DNA of 64,000 nucleotides from CAIVAT01 sp037128705 (GCA_037128705.1 JBAXVX010000002.1:1-64000); one strand, 5' to 3'; shown: positions 8,971-17,310, counted from the first letter of the stretch. Notes: generated by a model from the sequence alone, not told the origin. Translations and numbers: made by a program.

Positions 8971-10227
8971 TTACTTTTTTATCCCCCACGCCATCAGCGC
9001 CTTTCCATGCCTGAGATAAAGCACCCCGTGATCGATCACCGGGTGTGAGAAATGCTCCTTCGTACCCTGGGTTATCGGGAACTTGCCTTTCAGCTCCAGT
9101 CCTGCAGCACCTGTTCCCACCAGGTTCATTTCGCCTTTCTGGTTGTAATAGTAGAACATCTTCCCGTCAGAGATCAGGGCACCGGTTCCGCACTTCAGCG
9201 TATCGGTTACCCGGCCTGTGGAGGCATCCAGGCTGTACATCGATTTTTTACTGTCGGTGCAGGTATAGATCAGGTTTCCCTGTTTGACAAATCCGCCCAT
9301 GTAGTTATCGATGGCCGGGTTGCGCCAAACCTGTTTAATGCTGTCACCGCTGGCCGAAAGGGTGAGCCTGACTGCTCCGTTGCCATCACCTGCAATATAG
9401 AAGATGGTTCCGTCTTCATACCATACGGTATTGCTGTGGGTATCGCCGTTTCCGGGCACATGCTCGGCAACCGGGATATTTACCTGCGGATGGCTCCACA
9501 GGAGTCTGCCGTCACGGGCATCGATACCCATAAGTTCATAGGCCGTAAAGGTCACCAGCACAGTGCGTGAAGGCAGGTGAATGATCAGCGGGGAGTTGTA
9601 CCCCGGCCGTTCCCCTGCCCCCTTGCACACCCACACGATTTTTCCCGTAAAACGGTCGAGGGCGACTACATTGGTATCCTTCCCGCCCGGGACAAAAAAC
9701 ACGAGGTTCCCATCAACGGCAGGTGATTCGGCATGACCGAACAAGGGCAGGGTATTGTGAAAGCCCCTCCTCCCATCCACACGCCACTTTTCACTGAAGG
9801 TTTCGCGGTCGAGGCATACCAGGTCCCCCAGCCCGGTACTGAGGTAGATCGCCTCCCTGGTGATGGTCGGGGCATTGCGGCATCCCACATAGTTGGTCGT
9901 CCACTCTTTGCCGTACGGCATCTTTAACAGGGGCCGGCCATCGGACGTAAAAACAAAAAGGATGGCGGTTGAGTCGTAGGCACCGCAGATATAGAGTTTC
10001 CCGTCGAGAATAACCGGCGATCCATAGCCGTCGCCTGCCTGGTCGGTCGACCACAGGAGTTTGGGACCGCCATCAGGCCAGGCGGTCAATGCAGATGGTT
10101 CGGGATAGATCCCCCTGTGGTCGGCGCCGCGCCATTGGGCAAGTGCCTGGGGCAAGGCGACGGCTGGATTTAGCATGATCAGGCCCAGGAATACCAGAGA
10201 CCGGAGAAGAGTTAGTTGGTTTGTCAT
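8971..10227 (-). CDS. PQQ-like beta-propeller repeat protein, secreted
   Basis: A 418-residue exported protein with an N-terminal signal peptide (MTNQLTLLRSLVFLGLIML and onwards). The mature start, QWRGADHRGIYPE, followed by WPDGGPKLLWS, is typical of the PQQ_2/WD40-like propeller group found in Bacteroidota and Planctomycetes. Repeated blades carry DG(K)LYICG, LDRFTGKIVWVC, DARDGRLLWSH and LDASTGRVTD. It lacks the catalytic residues expected of a quinoprotein dehydrogenase that I could identify, so a binding or scaffold role is as likely as an enzymatic one. It is convergent with the YCF48-like gene (11-bp gap). Confidence 0.8.
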   Translation of the reverse strand: MTNQLTLLRSLVFLGLIMLNPAVALPQALAQWRGADHRGIYPEPSALTAWPDGGPKLLWSTDQAGDGYGSPVILDGKLYICGAYDSTAILFVFTSDGRPLLKMPYGKEWTTNYVGCRNAPTITREAIYLSTGLGDLVCLDRETFSEKWRVDGRRGFHNTLPLFGHAESPAVDGNLVFFVPGGKDTNVVALDRFTGKIVWVCKGAGERPGYNSPLIIHLPSRTVLVTFTAYELMGIDARDGRLLWSHPQVNIPVAEHVPGNGDTHSNTVWYEDGTIFYIAGDGNGAVRLTLSASGDSIKQVWRNPAIDNYMGGFVKQGNLIYTCTDSKKSMYSLDASTGRVTDTLKCGTGALISDGKMFYYYNQKGEMNLVGTGAAGLELKGKFPITQGTKEHFSHPVIDHGVLYLRHGKALMAWGIKK

Positions 10228-10315
10228 AGCAGCGTAGTTTCAGATAATAAAGGTAGAGATGTTTTTAATACATTGCATGTTTCGTTCTTTTTGAATTTGG
10301 CTGATGTCGATGTGA

Positions 10316-10662
10316 CCCGATGAATGTATGGACGCCACCAACTGGAATCCCTCCTGGGGCTACACCGCCGTGTTTTGATTTCAACTATTCCAGACATGAA
10401 GATCTGGGCTCAAGAGGTTGCGGAAGCGACGCTGCTTTCGGAAAATATGAAAGCGGAACGGTTTAAAATGGTAGAAAATTATGGTTTTTGTCTAATGAAA
10501 GCGGGCGACTGGATCGGGCATGCGGGTAGCATAAGAGGCTAAAATTCACACGTCCTGTACAATAAGGTCAAAAAAATCACATTCATTATTCTGGTAAACC
10601 AGGATACAGGAATCCCGGTTGAAGCTTTTTCAGATGCTTTTCGTAAGATCCTGGAACATTAA
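10316..10662 (+). pseudogene. Serine hydrolase (beta-lactamase/DD-peptidase family) C-terminal remnant
   Basis: The decayed 3' part of a PF00144-type serine hydrolase. In one frame (from 10316) it reads DATNWNPSWGYTA; after a frameshift it continues ISTIPDMKIWAQEVAE, then NYGF, then GDWIGHAGSIRG. A TAA at 10540-10542 then falls where homologs have a Tyr or Asn (GYN), and the frame continues HVLYNKVKKITFIILVNQD to a final stop at 10662. WGYTA, STIPDMKIWA and GHAGSIPGYN are hallmark C-terminal motifs of D-alanyl-D-alanine carboxypeptidase-like enzymes. No 5' half (SxxK region) is visible upstream, so the gene is both truncated and frameshifted. Confidence 0.75.
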
Positions 10663-10738
10663 CCGGCCGAAAGAAAACCCTGGCCTCCCTGATTTGTAGC
10701 CAAACAGGGCACCTGTAATTTTGTTACCCCGCTCCCTG

Positions 10739-10969
10739 TTACTTTGTCTCGCTCTTTCGTTCCAGCTCATCCAACCGGTCGTTTGCCGAATGAACCATCA
10801 TGGTGATACGGACAAATGGACCTGCAAGCAAAAACAGGGCAACAGAGGTGATTAATCCCAGCCAGTTAAAACAGATGCTGTTGGCAATAATTCCGGTCAA
10901 TCCTATTAAAGCGGCGATAATACCACCGGGGATACCCATCGGGCATCTGAGTTTTTTCTTTTGTTCCAT
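10739..10969 (-). CDS. Small two-helix membrane protein
   Basis: Predicted inner-membrane protein of 76 residues. The ATG at 10969 is 2 bp after the stop of the thioredoxin-like gene; a TTG start two codons upstream is possible but less likely. The sequence has a basic N-terminus (MEQKKKLRC), two hydrophobic segments (about residues 12-30 and 38-60) and a charged C-terminal tail (DRLDELERKSE). It resembles small DUF-type accessory proteins encoded beside thiol-redox proteins, but I do not recognise the family. Tight coupling suggests joint function with the upstream gene. Confidence 0.65.
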   Translation of the reverse strand: MEQKKKLRCPMGIPGGIIAALIGLTGIIANSICFNWLGLITSVALFLLAGPFVRITMMVHSANDRLDELERKSETK

Positions 10970-10971
10970 TT

Positions 10972-11244
10972 TCAATACATGTTAAGTTTGTTGATCAACT
11001 CCTGTTTGGCAGGGACTTCCCTGAATACGATCACATCGTTGATTAAAAGGGTTGGTACTGTATGGATGCCTAACTTCAGGCTCCGGATCATGCCCAGCGG
11101 CGCATTGGCCAGGGTGGTTTGAAATTTAAATTTATTACCGAATTCAGGTAAGACTTCTTTCAGCAATCGTTTGAATGGCTTACAGTTCGGACAGGTGAGC
11201 GTGTAAAACATCTCAATTTTGATGGGCGTCGGGTTTTCGTTCAT
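10972..11244 (-). CDS. Thioredoxin-fold (glutaredoxin-like) protein
   Basis: A 90-residue protein from the ATG at 11244; a longer frame upstream overlaps the OMP gene and lacks coding character. It begins KIEMFYTLTCPNCKPF, the beta strand and CxxC redox motif of thioredoxin-fold proteins, and later has the conserved cis-proline segment HTVPTLLIND. No signal peptide is present, so it should act in the cytoplasm in thiol-disulfide exchange or as a thiol carrier (MTH895/TraF-like small thioredoxins are similar in size). It forms an operon with the small membrane protein downstream. Confidence 0.75.
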   Translation of the reverse strand: MNENPTPIKIEMFYTLTCPNCKPFKRLLKEVLPEFGNKFKFQTTLANAPLGMIRSLKLGIHTVPTLLINDVIVFREVPAKQELINKLNMY

Positions 11245-11287
11245 TAAAATAATTTTTGCTGTCTCAAGGGCCGGCAAAGATAGGATA

Positions 11288-11899
11288 TTATAGCCGGGCT
11301 GAAACGCCGAAATTAAAAAGCCCCTGGCTGCCAAAACCAATTTCCAGGAACCCGCCAATATCCTTCCCCACCCGGATCCCTATCCCATTCAGCTGGAATC
11401 CAAAGGCCACTCCTGACGAAACATCGTCGGGCTGATTGGTGTAATTATTACGGAATAACATATAGGTAGCACCTAAAGCAATCCCTGAATACAATGTGAA
11501 CAAAGGTTTGCGGATATAGGTGAAATCAACACGCGGCATGAACGACAGGAACATGCTGGAGGTGTATGAGGTCGTTCCCTTATCGTACCTTATTTCGAAG
11601 CTTCCGGGATTATAGGTCACCAGGGCTCCCAGCTGGATCAGCTTCGACAGGCGGTACTGGTACTGAAAGGCAAATGCCCCGTATCCACTGACCGAAATGC
11701 GTAAAGCCGTGTCTAAGGGTATGATAAAGATTGAACTCGTAGTCACCAGCATGGTAAGGGCTATTTGATTTACCGTGGTCATTCCATAGCTTATACGGAC
11801 ATCATTCCGGGGGAAATCGCTGTTCAGGTCTGCCTTCTGCGCCATACTTCCGGCAAAAAGAAACAGAACCAGGCAAATTAGGAGGATAATTTTTTTCAT
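11288..11899 (-). CDS. Outer-membrane beta-barrel protein
   Basis: A 203-residue protein with a clear signal peptide (MKKIILLICLVLFLFAGSMAQ). The mature part alternates hydrophobic and polar residues with aromatic girdles (FAFQYQYRLS, FTYIRKPLFTLYSGI, FGFQLNGIGIRVG) and ends FGVSARL, close to the terminal aromatic strand of small outer-membrane barrels (OmpW/porin-family-like). No enzymatic motif is seen. It is divergent from the DUF4403 gene; the shared intergenic region holds an 8-bp repeat array. Confidence 0.7.
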   Translation of the reverse strand: MKKIILLICLVLFLFAGSMAQKADLNSDFPRNDVRISYGMTTVNQIALTMLVTTSSIFIIPLDTALRISVSGYGAFAFQYQYRLSKLIQLGALVTYNPGSFEIRYDKGTTSYTSSMFLSFMPRVDFTYIRKPLFTLYSGIALGATYMLFRNNYTNQPDDVSSGVAFGFQLNGIGIRVGKDIGGFLEIGFGSQGLFNFGVSARL

Positions 11900-11975
11900 A
11901 CTCTCTTTTTTTGGGGGTTAATGAAGTGCAAGATAATAAAAAACAAGGCTTTTTCCATTGGTAGTAAATTATTAT

Positions 11976-12010
11976 CTTGTTACTTTGTCACCCTGTTACC
12001 TTGTTACCTT
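11976..12010. repeat. 8-bp tandem repeat array (CTTGTTAC/CCTGTTAC units)
   Basis: Four to five imperfect 8-bp units (CTTGTTAC, TTTGTCAC, CCTGTTAC, CTTGTTAC) lie immediately before the ATG at 12014. The same unit family occurs at 15031-15093, 31674-31712 and 35021-35055. It belongs to a dispersed simple-repeat family in spacers of this genome. Confidence 0.7.
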
Positions 12011-12013
12011 AAA

Positions 12014-13423
12014 ATGCCCCACACCAAAACTTCACGCTCATTCCTCCTCTTCTGCACCATATGCCTGGTATTTGTCATCTCCTCCTGCAAGACCCTGAAA
12101 ATTGAGCGGCCTGCCGAAAATTACCAGACCGTCTCCTATTCCCCGCAATACTCCTACATCAACATCCCGGTTGACCTGGAGGTGAAGGCCCTGAAGAAGC
12201 TGATAAACAGGGAAATTTCCGGAACCATCTATGCCGATACCAGTTTCGAGGACCACGACGAGGATAACCTTATGTTAATAGCCAGAAAAGGCGACAGCAT
12301 CGACCTGAACATCAGCCGGAACCAGCTTTCGTACCGGGTGCCGTTGAAAATCTGGCTGCGGAAGAGGTTCAAGGCCGGGATCCTGGGCTTCAACGTGACC
12401 GACATCAAGGATGCCACAGCCGAGGTTGCACTGAAGTTTAAGACTTCTGTAACCATCAACCGCGACTGGAGTGTTTCAACCTTTACTCAATCCGACGGGT
12501 ATGAGTGGATCACCGCTCCCCAGGTCATGATCGGGGTCACGCAGATCCCGCTGCCCTTCATCTCCGATCTGCTGATCCAGTCAAATCTTCCGACGGTTGC
12601 AAAGGAGATCGACAACTCCATCAAACAAACCCTCAGCATCAAAACGATGATGAACGATGCCTGGACCCGGATGCAAAAACCCGTTCTGCTTTCAACCGAT
12701 TATCCCCTGTGGATGAAAATAACGCCGGTGGAGGTAAGTACAGTCCCAATCCGCGGCACATCGGCCTTTATCCGGCATACCATCGGACTCAAAGCCCTGG
12801 TCCAGCTCTCTTTTGGCGACGAACCCTCACATGCTTTAGTCGAAACAATGCCTCCCCTCAAGATCACCAGCACACTGCCCGAGAAATTCAACATCAATGT
12901 CTCCATGGATTTTCCTTTTCCCTATCTCAATAAGCTTGCTCAAACCCAATTATCGGGTTACACCATGGCCTATAAAAATTACAAGCTGACCGTAAGCGAT
13001 GTGGCCCTCTACGGACAGGGGGAGTATCTGATCGTTGCCGTAATGGTGGACGGAAGTGTGAAGGGGACCATCTACCTGAAGGGTATTCCAGTTTTCGACA
13101 GGAATAAACTGACGATACGGTTTGAGGACCTTGATTTTTCATTCGCCACCCGGAATGTGCTGCAGAAAACAGCCTCCTGGATATTTCATTCAGGACTGCT
13201 GCAGAAGATGGCCCAGAATCTTGAATTTCCGCTTGAAGATAAACTGAAGTCCGCAAGGGAGGAGATCACTGCCTACTTCGAAAAAAACCAGTCGTTAAGC
13301 TATTTTAGGATCAAAGGCGAGGTCGGAAAACTTGAACCCGACAGGATCCTGATCTCTCCCGGATCTGTGAGGGCCTGCTTTGTATTCGAAGGGAAGGTGT
13401 GGGTAAGCATCAACACAGACTGA
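12014..13423 (+). CDS. DUF4403 family lipoprotein
   Basis: A 469-residue predicted lipoprotein. The ATG at 12014 is chosen because it directly precedes a signal peptide with lipobox VISSCKT; the ATG at 11921 would translate the intergenic repeat. The body fits DUF4403, an outer-membrane-associated family with paired lipid-binding-like (TULIP/SMP-resembling) beta domains: SYINIPVDLEVKALKKLIN, then VPLKIWLRKRFKAG and FGDEPS. Family function is unknown; a role in the envelope is inferred. The next gene starts one base after the stop, so the two form an operon with the HExxH membrane protein. Confidence 0.75.
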   Translation: MPHTKTSRSFLLFCTICLVFVISSCKTLKIERPAENYQTVSYSPQYSYINIPVDLEVKALKKLINREISGTIYADTSFEDHDEDNLMLIARKGDSIDLNISRNQLSYRVPLKIWLRKRFKAGILGFNVTDIKDATAEVALKFKTSVTINRDWSVSTFTQSDGYEWITAPQVMIGVTQIPLPFISDLLIQSNLPTVAKEIDNSIKQTLSIKTMMNDAWTRMQKPVLLSTDYPLWMKITPVEVSTVPIRGTSAFIRHTIGLKALVQLSFGDEPSHALVETMPPLKITSTLPEKFNINVSMDFPFPYLNKLAQTQLSGYTMAYKNYKLTVSDVALYGQGEYLIVAVMVDGSVKGTIYLKGIPVFDRNKLTIRFEDLDFSFATRNVLQKTASWIFHSGLLQKMAQNLEFPLEDKLKSAREEITAYFEKNQSLSYFRIKGEVGKLEPDRILISPGSVRACFVFEGKVWVSINTD

Positions 13424-13424
13424 T

Positions 13425-14138
13425 ATGAAATTTCTGTTTTCTTTAATCTCACTCTTTCTCATACCCGGTTCGGCCATCGGGTTGTATGCCGCGTTGGTTG
13501 CTGTTTTCAGCAACCATGAACTCTGGGTTCCCCTTACAATTGGTTTCGGATCCGGGTTGATTCTGAGTATTTTAATTATCCGCCATTTCCGATGGTTCAC
13601 CACCTTTGAACATGAGTTCACCCATGCCCTGGCCGCCCTGCTTTTTTTTCGCAAAATCAGCAGATTCATCGTTACAGCAAAAAAAGGAGGTTGCGTGGAA
13701 TACTCAGGAGGGTTCGGGGGTAAATTCGGGAACCTGCTTATTACGATGGCGCCCTATTTCCTTCCGACATTCTCGATCATTGCAGTCCTGTTCATCCCCC
13801 TGGTGTCGCCCGAATCCATATTCTATTACCTGGTATTTATTGGATTCACCCTGGTATTTCACATCATGAACTCGGTCTCCGGGACCTTTGCCAATTGGAG
13901 TAAGCAGCAGGTAACCAACGTTCGGGGTGAAACATCTGTGACCGATATAGGGAGGATAGGCTACGTCGCTGCCTTTCTTTCAATCACCGGGTTAACCCTG
14001 TTCAGCTATGGAATCGCCCTGAGTATGATACACAGCGGCTACCCGGCGATCTGGCCATTTTTAAAGACCGTTTGTTTATCATCCTGGGATATATATTATG
14101 ATCTTATTTCCAGGATGATTTCGGTGACCTTACGCTGA
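13425..14138 (+). CDS. M50-type integral membrane metalloprotease-like protein
   Basis: A 237-residue polytopic membrane protein with about five hydrophobic segments. Residues near 60-68 read FEHEFTHALAAL, an HExxH zinc-binding motif inside a membrane helix, as in site-2 proteases and the M50B-like group. The segment NLLITMAPYFLP resembles the conserved N-x-x-P loop of that group. A Gly-rich GGCVEYSGGFGGKFGN stretch lies between the two. The family is thought to cleave substrates in or near the membrane; no substrate is known here. It is co-transcribed with the DUF4403 lipoprotein, so it may act in envelope maintenance. Confidence 0.7.
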   Translation: MKFLFSLISLFLIPGSAIGLYAALVAVFSNHELWVPLTIGFGSGLILSILIIRHFRWFTTFEHEFTHALAALLFFRKISRFIVTAKKGGCVEYSGGFGGKFGNLLITMAPYFLPTFSIIAVLFIPLVSPESIFYYLVFIGFTLVFHIMNSVSGTFANWSKQQVTNVRGETSVTDIGRIGYVAAFLSITGLTLFSYGIALSMIHSGYPAIWPFLKTVCLSSWDIYYDLISRMISVTLR

Positions 14139-14153
14139 GCGTGACTGAAAACA

Positions 14154-14897
14154 TTAATGTTTACTCATGGCGTCATCAGCGGTGGCAAGATCTGAGCCGG
14201 CACCTGCAAAACTGGAAAGCCTGGCCAGGGAGTTCTTATCTCCCAGCATGGTAAAAGTGACCCGGTTATCCATAATGAGCTGGTTCCGGAAATTTTCCAG
14301 GTCAGTGATTTCAATTTGCATCAGTTTCTTTTTCTTGGCCGTTTTGTCGAGATAGGTGTCGATTTCAAAAGCTGCCTGCTCCAAAACAGCCTGGCGTGCC
14401 GACATCTGGTTTATAAAATTGGCAAATTCACGCAGGTTCATTTCAACCTGATAGGGCACCTCAGATTCATCCTTGTTTGCCAGAAATTCAGTGAGCATCG
14501 CCTCGGTCGATTTCATTTTGTTAATGTTACCGTTTAAGAAATTACTGTATTCCTGCAAGGCAACGAATGTGGGCTTTAACTTCTGATCCGTATAAAGGGG
14601 ATGGTACCTGAGTATGGCTGAGGCAGTATCGATCTGGCTCACCACCCTTAAGGTAAATTGTTCAAAATACCTGAGAATCTGGATCATTCTTTTAAGCTGC
14701 AGGGTATCCCTGGTAAATTCATTTCTTAATTGAATGGATTGTTTGCTCATCGCCTGAGGTTGATCAGGTTCGGCCATGGCCGCGGTTCCTTTAACCAAAG
14801 CTTTGTTTACGGGCTTGTTTAAAAGGGTTATCATTACAACAACGCCGGCGGCGATCAGGATAAAAGCGGCGATCAGAATTTTGGTCTTTGATTTCAT
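14154..14897 (-). CDS. Membrane-anchored protein with coiled-coil periplasmic domain, unknown function
   Basis: I do not recognise this 247-residue protein. It has an N-terminal anchor (KTKILIAAFILIAAGVVVMI) and then a long, mostly helical charged region (residues about 55-225) with heptad-like leucine spacing (LKRMIQILRYFEQFTLRVV, TAKKKKLMQIEITDLENF). It ends in a short Ala/Asp-rich tail. It is probably anchored in the inner membrane and faces the periplasm. It stands alone, convergent with the M50-like gene (15-bp gap) and divergent from the sigma-factor operon. Confidence 0.6.
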   Translation of the reverse strand: MKSKTKILIAAFILIAAGVVVMITLLNKPVNKALVKGTAAMAEPDQPQAMSKQSIQLRNEFTRDTLQLKRMIQILRYFEQFTLRVVSQIDTASAILRYHPLYTDQKLKPTFVALQEYSNFLNGNINKMKSTEAMLTEFLANKDESEVPYQVEMNLREFANFINQMSARQAVLEQAAFEIDTYLDKTAKKKKLMQIEITDLENFRNQLIMDNRVTFTMLGDKNSLARLSSFAGAGSDLATADDAMSKH

Positions 14898-14975
14898 CAG
14901 CGGTTAGTTTTTTAGGTAAAGCACTTTACTAAAATACAAAGAAAGGCGAAAAAGTTGGTGAATCCCGCAAAAAAA

Positions 14976-15005
14976 TTACGATTTACGATATACGATATAC
15001 GATAT
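14976..15005. repeat. 7-bp tandem repeat (TTACGAT/ATACGAT)
   Basis: Four units with a strict 7-bp period (ACGA at fixed intervals), directly upstream of the 8-bp array. It lies in the spacer before the ECF sigma gene. Confidence 0.7.
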
Positions 15006-15010
15006 TTTTT

Positions 15011-15093
15011 ACTCCATTACTCCATTACTCTGTCACTTTTCACCTTGTCACCTTGTCACCCTGTTACCTTGTCACCTTGTCATCTTGTTACTT
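15011..15093. repeat. 8-bp tandem repeat array (CCTTGTCA/CCCTGTTA units)
   Basis: The longest array of this family in the window. An ACTCCATT doublet is followed by at least six clean 8-bp units (CCTTGTCA x2, CCCTGTTA, CCTTGTCA x2, TCTTGTTA). It ends about 50 bp before the ECF sigma start, where it could affect promoter spacing. Confidence 0.75.
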
Positions 15094-15146
15094 CTTTTTT
15101 ACTTTTTCGTACCTTCACCGTATATACATCAGAAGCAACACATAAC

Positions 15147-15719
15147 ATGATGCCGGAAAATCTTCAGGAAACCATTGGGAGTATCAGGAAAGGCGATCGT
15201 ACGGCGTTCAAAAAACTGGTAGAGATGTATCAGCAACCTGCATTCCGGCTCGCATTCAGGATCCTTGGCAACGAAGAAGAGGCGAAAGACACCGTCCAGG
15301 AAAGTTTCATCAAGATCTGGCAAAAGATTGGTTCGTACGACTCCTCCAGGGAGTTCATCCCCTGGATGTACCGGATCGTGGCAAACACTGCGTCCGACCG
15401 GCTGCGTTCCATCCGCCGGTACGTAATGGTTCCGATCGACCTTGTCGCTGAAAAACTCATGACCCTGCAGCAGCGCGACCCGGGAACCCCGGCCGATAAC
15501 CATGACCTGGCGGTGCTGATCACAGGACTTGCCGGAACGCTTCCTGAAAAACAGAAGATGGTTTTCATCCTCCGCGACGTTGAAGGAATGTCGTCGGAAG
15601 AGGTGGAAACGATCACGAAACTGACCGCCGATGCTGTCAAAAGCAACCTTTACCATGCGCGAAAGAGCGTCAGGGAGCAACTTTTTAAAATACTTGAAAA
15701 AGAAAGGAGCATAAAATGA
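15147..15719 (+). CDS. ECF-type RNA polymerase sigma factor
   Basis: A 190-residue sigma-70 family protein, choosing the first of two adjacent ATGs at 15147; the longer frame would translate the repeat arrays. Region 2 contains FRLAFRILGNEEEAKDTVQ and ESFIKIWQKI, with IPWMYRIVANTASDRLR; region 4 contains LPEKQKMVFILRDVEGMSSEEV and AVKSNLYHARKSVREQL. Such factors redirect RNA polymerase to a small regulon in response to an envelope signal. The anti-sigma candidate overlaps its stop by 4 bp and a third gene overlaps that by 4 bp, so the trio is translationally coupled. Confidence 0.9.
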   Translation: MMPENLQETIGSIRKGDRTAFKKLVEMYQQPAFRLAFRILGNEEEAKDTVQESFIKIWQKIGSYDSSREFIPWMYRIVANTASDRLRSIRRYVMVPIDLVAEKLMTLQQRDPGTPADNHDLAVLITGLAGTLPEKQKMVFILRDVEGMSSEEVETITKLTADAVKSNLYHARKSVREQLFKILEKERSIK

Positions 15720-16288
15720 ATTGCAGCGACCTCCCCGTAATCCTGGACAGGATGATATTTGAAGATGTTCCGGCTGATGCCGGCTTCATGCAGCATATGA
15801 ATACCTGCGCATCCTGCAGCCAGGCATACGCGGATGCCCTGAAGGCCCGGGAGGTGATGAACCTGGTCTGCAGTACGGAACCGGTACTCCCCAACCCCGG
15901 TGAACTTACCGGTAACATCATGGCCGCCATTCCAGAGAGTCATACTGCTCGCATCATGCCCGGCATTTCGGCGAGACCGGAGCATTCATTCAGGGTTCCG
16001 CTGCTTCTCACACGACTGCTTGCCGCTGCTTCGGTTGCCCTGTTCCTTTTATTCGGATACGAACAATACGGCATCGTCATGAAAATCAGCACACTGGAAA
16101 AACAATGTGCTGAGATCAAACCCGATTCCCGCTATTCAGACCTGCTGCAGCAGGCATCCATCCTGAACATCAGCGAGGCCGGGATCTCCTTTTCCGAGCT
16201 GGAGAGACTCCTGCACAACCGAAAGGGAAGAACCCCGCTTTCAGCCTTATTTATTAAGAACCAAACAGATCAAAGAAATCAAAAATGA
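15716..16288 (+). CDS. Putative anti-sigma factor (zinc-finger type, membrane-spanning)
   Basis: A 190-residue protein. Near residue 27 it has HMNTCASC, an HxxxCxxC motif of zinc-binding anti-sigma domains. One transmembrane segment follows at about residues 100-120 (LLAAASVALFLLFGY), then an extracytoplasmic part. This is the expected topology for a factor that holds the preceding sigma at the membrane. An AAGGAG at 15704-15709 precedes the ATG, which overlaps the sigma stop (ATGA). Family assignment rests on the motif, size and gene order. Confidence 0.75.
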   Translation: MNCSDLPVILDRMIFEDVPADAGFMQHMNTCASCSQAYADALKAREVMNLVCSTEPVLPNPGELTGNIMAAIPESHTARIMPGISARPEHSFRVPLLLTRLLAAASVALFLLFGYEQYGIVMKISTLEKQCAEIKPDSRYSDLLQQASILNISEAGISFSELERLLHNRKGRTPLSALFIKNQTDQRNQK

Positions 16289-17310
16289 AAACACGATATT
16301 TATTTTTAGGACTGGCCATGCTGATCATGGCCCTCAGCGCCTGCAGGGAAATCACCGTCAGGACCACTGTAAACAACGACGGCACCTTCACGCGCATGAT
16401 CACTGTTTCGGGCGATTCGAATGAAGTATTTAAAATGGATCTCCCCTATCCCCTTGACACCTCATGGGTGATGACATCGAAAAAGGATACGGCAGGCAAA
16501 GAAAAGTTTATCGTTACCTATACGAAACATTTCAGGGACAGCCAGGAACTGGAAGCAGAGATCGGACGTGATACAAACTGGAAAAAGCAGCTGGTGCGCC
16601 ACCTCGATATCCGTAAACGGTTTGGATTCTTTTATTCATACATCGAATACAGGGAGGTTTATTCCGCCGCCAATCCCTTCACCCTCCTGCCGTTTAAAGG
16701 CCACCTTTCACCGGAGGATATAAGTTGGCTCACCCGGCGGCATCCCATTCAGAGCCCCTCCGACAGCGTTAAAAGTAAGTCTGCCGAAGATAAAGCATTG
16801 AACTATATTGTTGAATCGGCCACGGCCGAGGTTGAAAAGATCCTGGCCGACGGGATCCTGAAACTGAACGATCCGCGCCTGGATGCAAAAAGAGTTTCTG
16901 AATTCCGCGACAGCATCAGGATCGCCCTTACGACTGATAAAATGAAGGAGGGTGTTTCGTTTATCGATGCTTACCGAAGATGGACCGGCAACCCCGCCGC
17001 CGACTGCCTTAAAGAACTGCAGCCCCCGCTGTTCAGCGCCTTTGAAAAGAAAACCAAATTCCTCGAAAACCTGTTGCTGATGGAAGAATTCCATGCCGAG
17101 GCCGTGTTGCCCGGGCTCATCACCGCCACCAATTCCTCCGCCCTGAGTGGCAACCGGGTTAGCTGGGAACTCTTCCCGATGGCCTTTCTTCTTGAGGATT
17201 ATCCGATGACGGCCGAGTCAAGGGTGATCAACATCTGGGCCTTTATCCTTTCCGGAATGGTTTTGTTGGCCCTCGTAACGCTGCTTGTGGTGAAATCCCT
17301 GAAAAGGTGA
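16285..17310 (+). CDS. Lipoprotein with C-terminal membrane anchor, third gene of the sigma operon
   Basis: Unrecognised 341-residue protein. The N-terminus has a signal peptide with lipobox ALSACRE, and the C-terminus has a second hydrophobic helix (NIWAFILSGMVLLALVTLLVV) followed by KSLKR. The mature part starts with a beta-rich region (EITVRTTVNNDGTF) and is then largely helical. A lipidated N-terminus plus a C-terminal inner-membrane helix suggests a loop held at both ends on the periplasmic face of the inner membrane. Its 4-bp overlap with the anti-sigma gene suggests it supplies or receives the signal for the sigma pathway (inference). Confidence 0.65.
   Translation: MKTRYLFLGLAMLIMALSACREITVRTTVNNDGTFTRMITVSGDSNEVFKMDLPYPLDTSWVMTSKKDTAGKEKFIVTYTKHFRDSQELEAEIGRDTNWKKQLVRHLDIRKRFGFFYSYIEYREVYSAANPFTLLPFKGHLSPEDISWLTRRHPIQSPSDSVKSKSAEDKALNYIVESATAEVEKILADGILKLNDPRLDAKRVSEFRDSIRIALTTDKMKEGVSFIDAYRRWTGNPAADCLKELQPPLFSAFEKKTKFLENLLLMEEFHAEAVLPGLITATNSSALSGNRVSWELFPMAFLLEDYPMTAESRVINIWAFILSGMVLLALVTLLVVKSLKR

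Noticed and set aside
11921..12013. Upstream ATG extending the DUF4403 gene
   Set aside because: The extension translates the 8-bp repeat and moves the signal peptide into the interior. The ATG at 12014 precedes a clean lipoprotein signal.
15011..15093. CRISPR-like repeat array
   Set aside because: Units are 8 bp, contiguous and without spacers, and no cas gene is present.
14955..15146. N-terminal extension of the ECF sigma factor
   Set aside because: It encodes only the 7-bp and 8-bp repeats (TLSPCHPVTLSPCHLVT-type peptide), which is a repeat artefact and not protein sequence.
15129..15680. 183-codon minus-strand frame opposite the ECF sigma gene
   Set aside because: It lies wholly within a well-supported sigma factor gene and has no recognisable domain.
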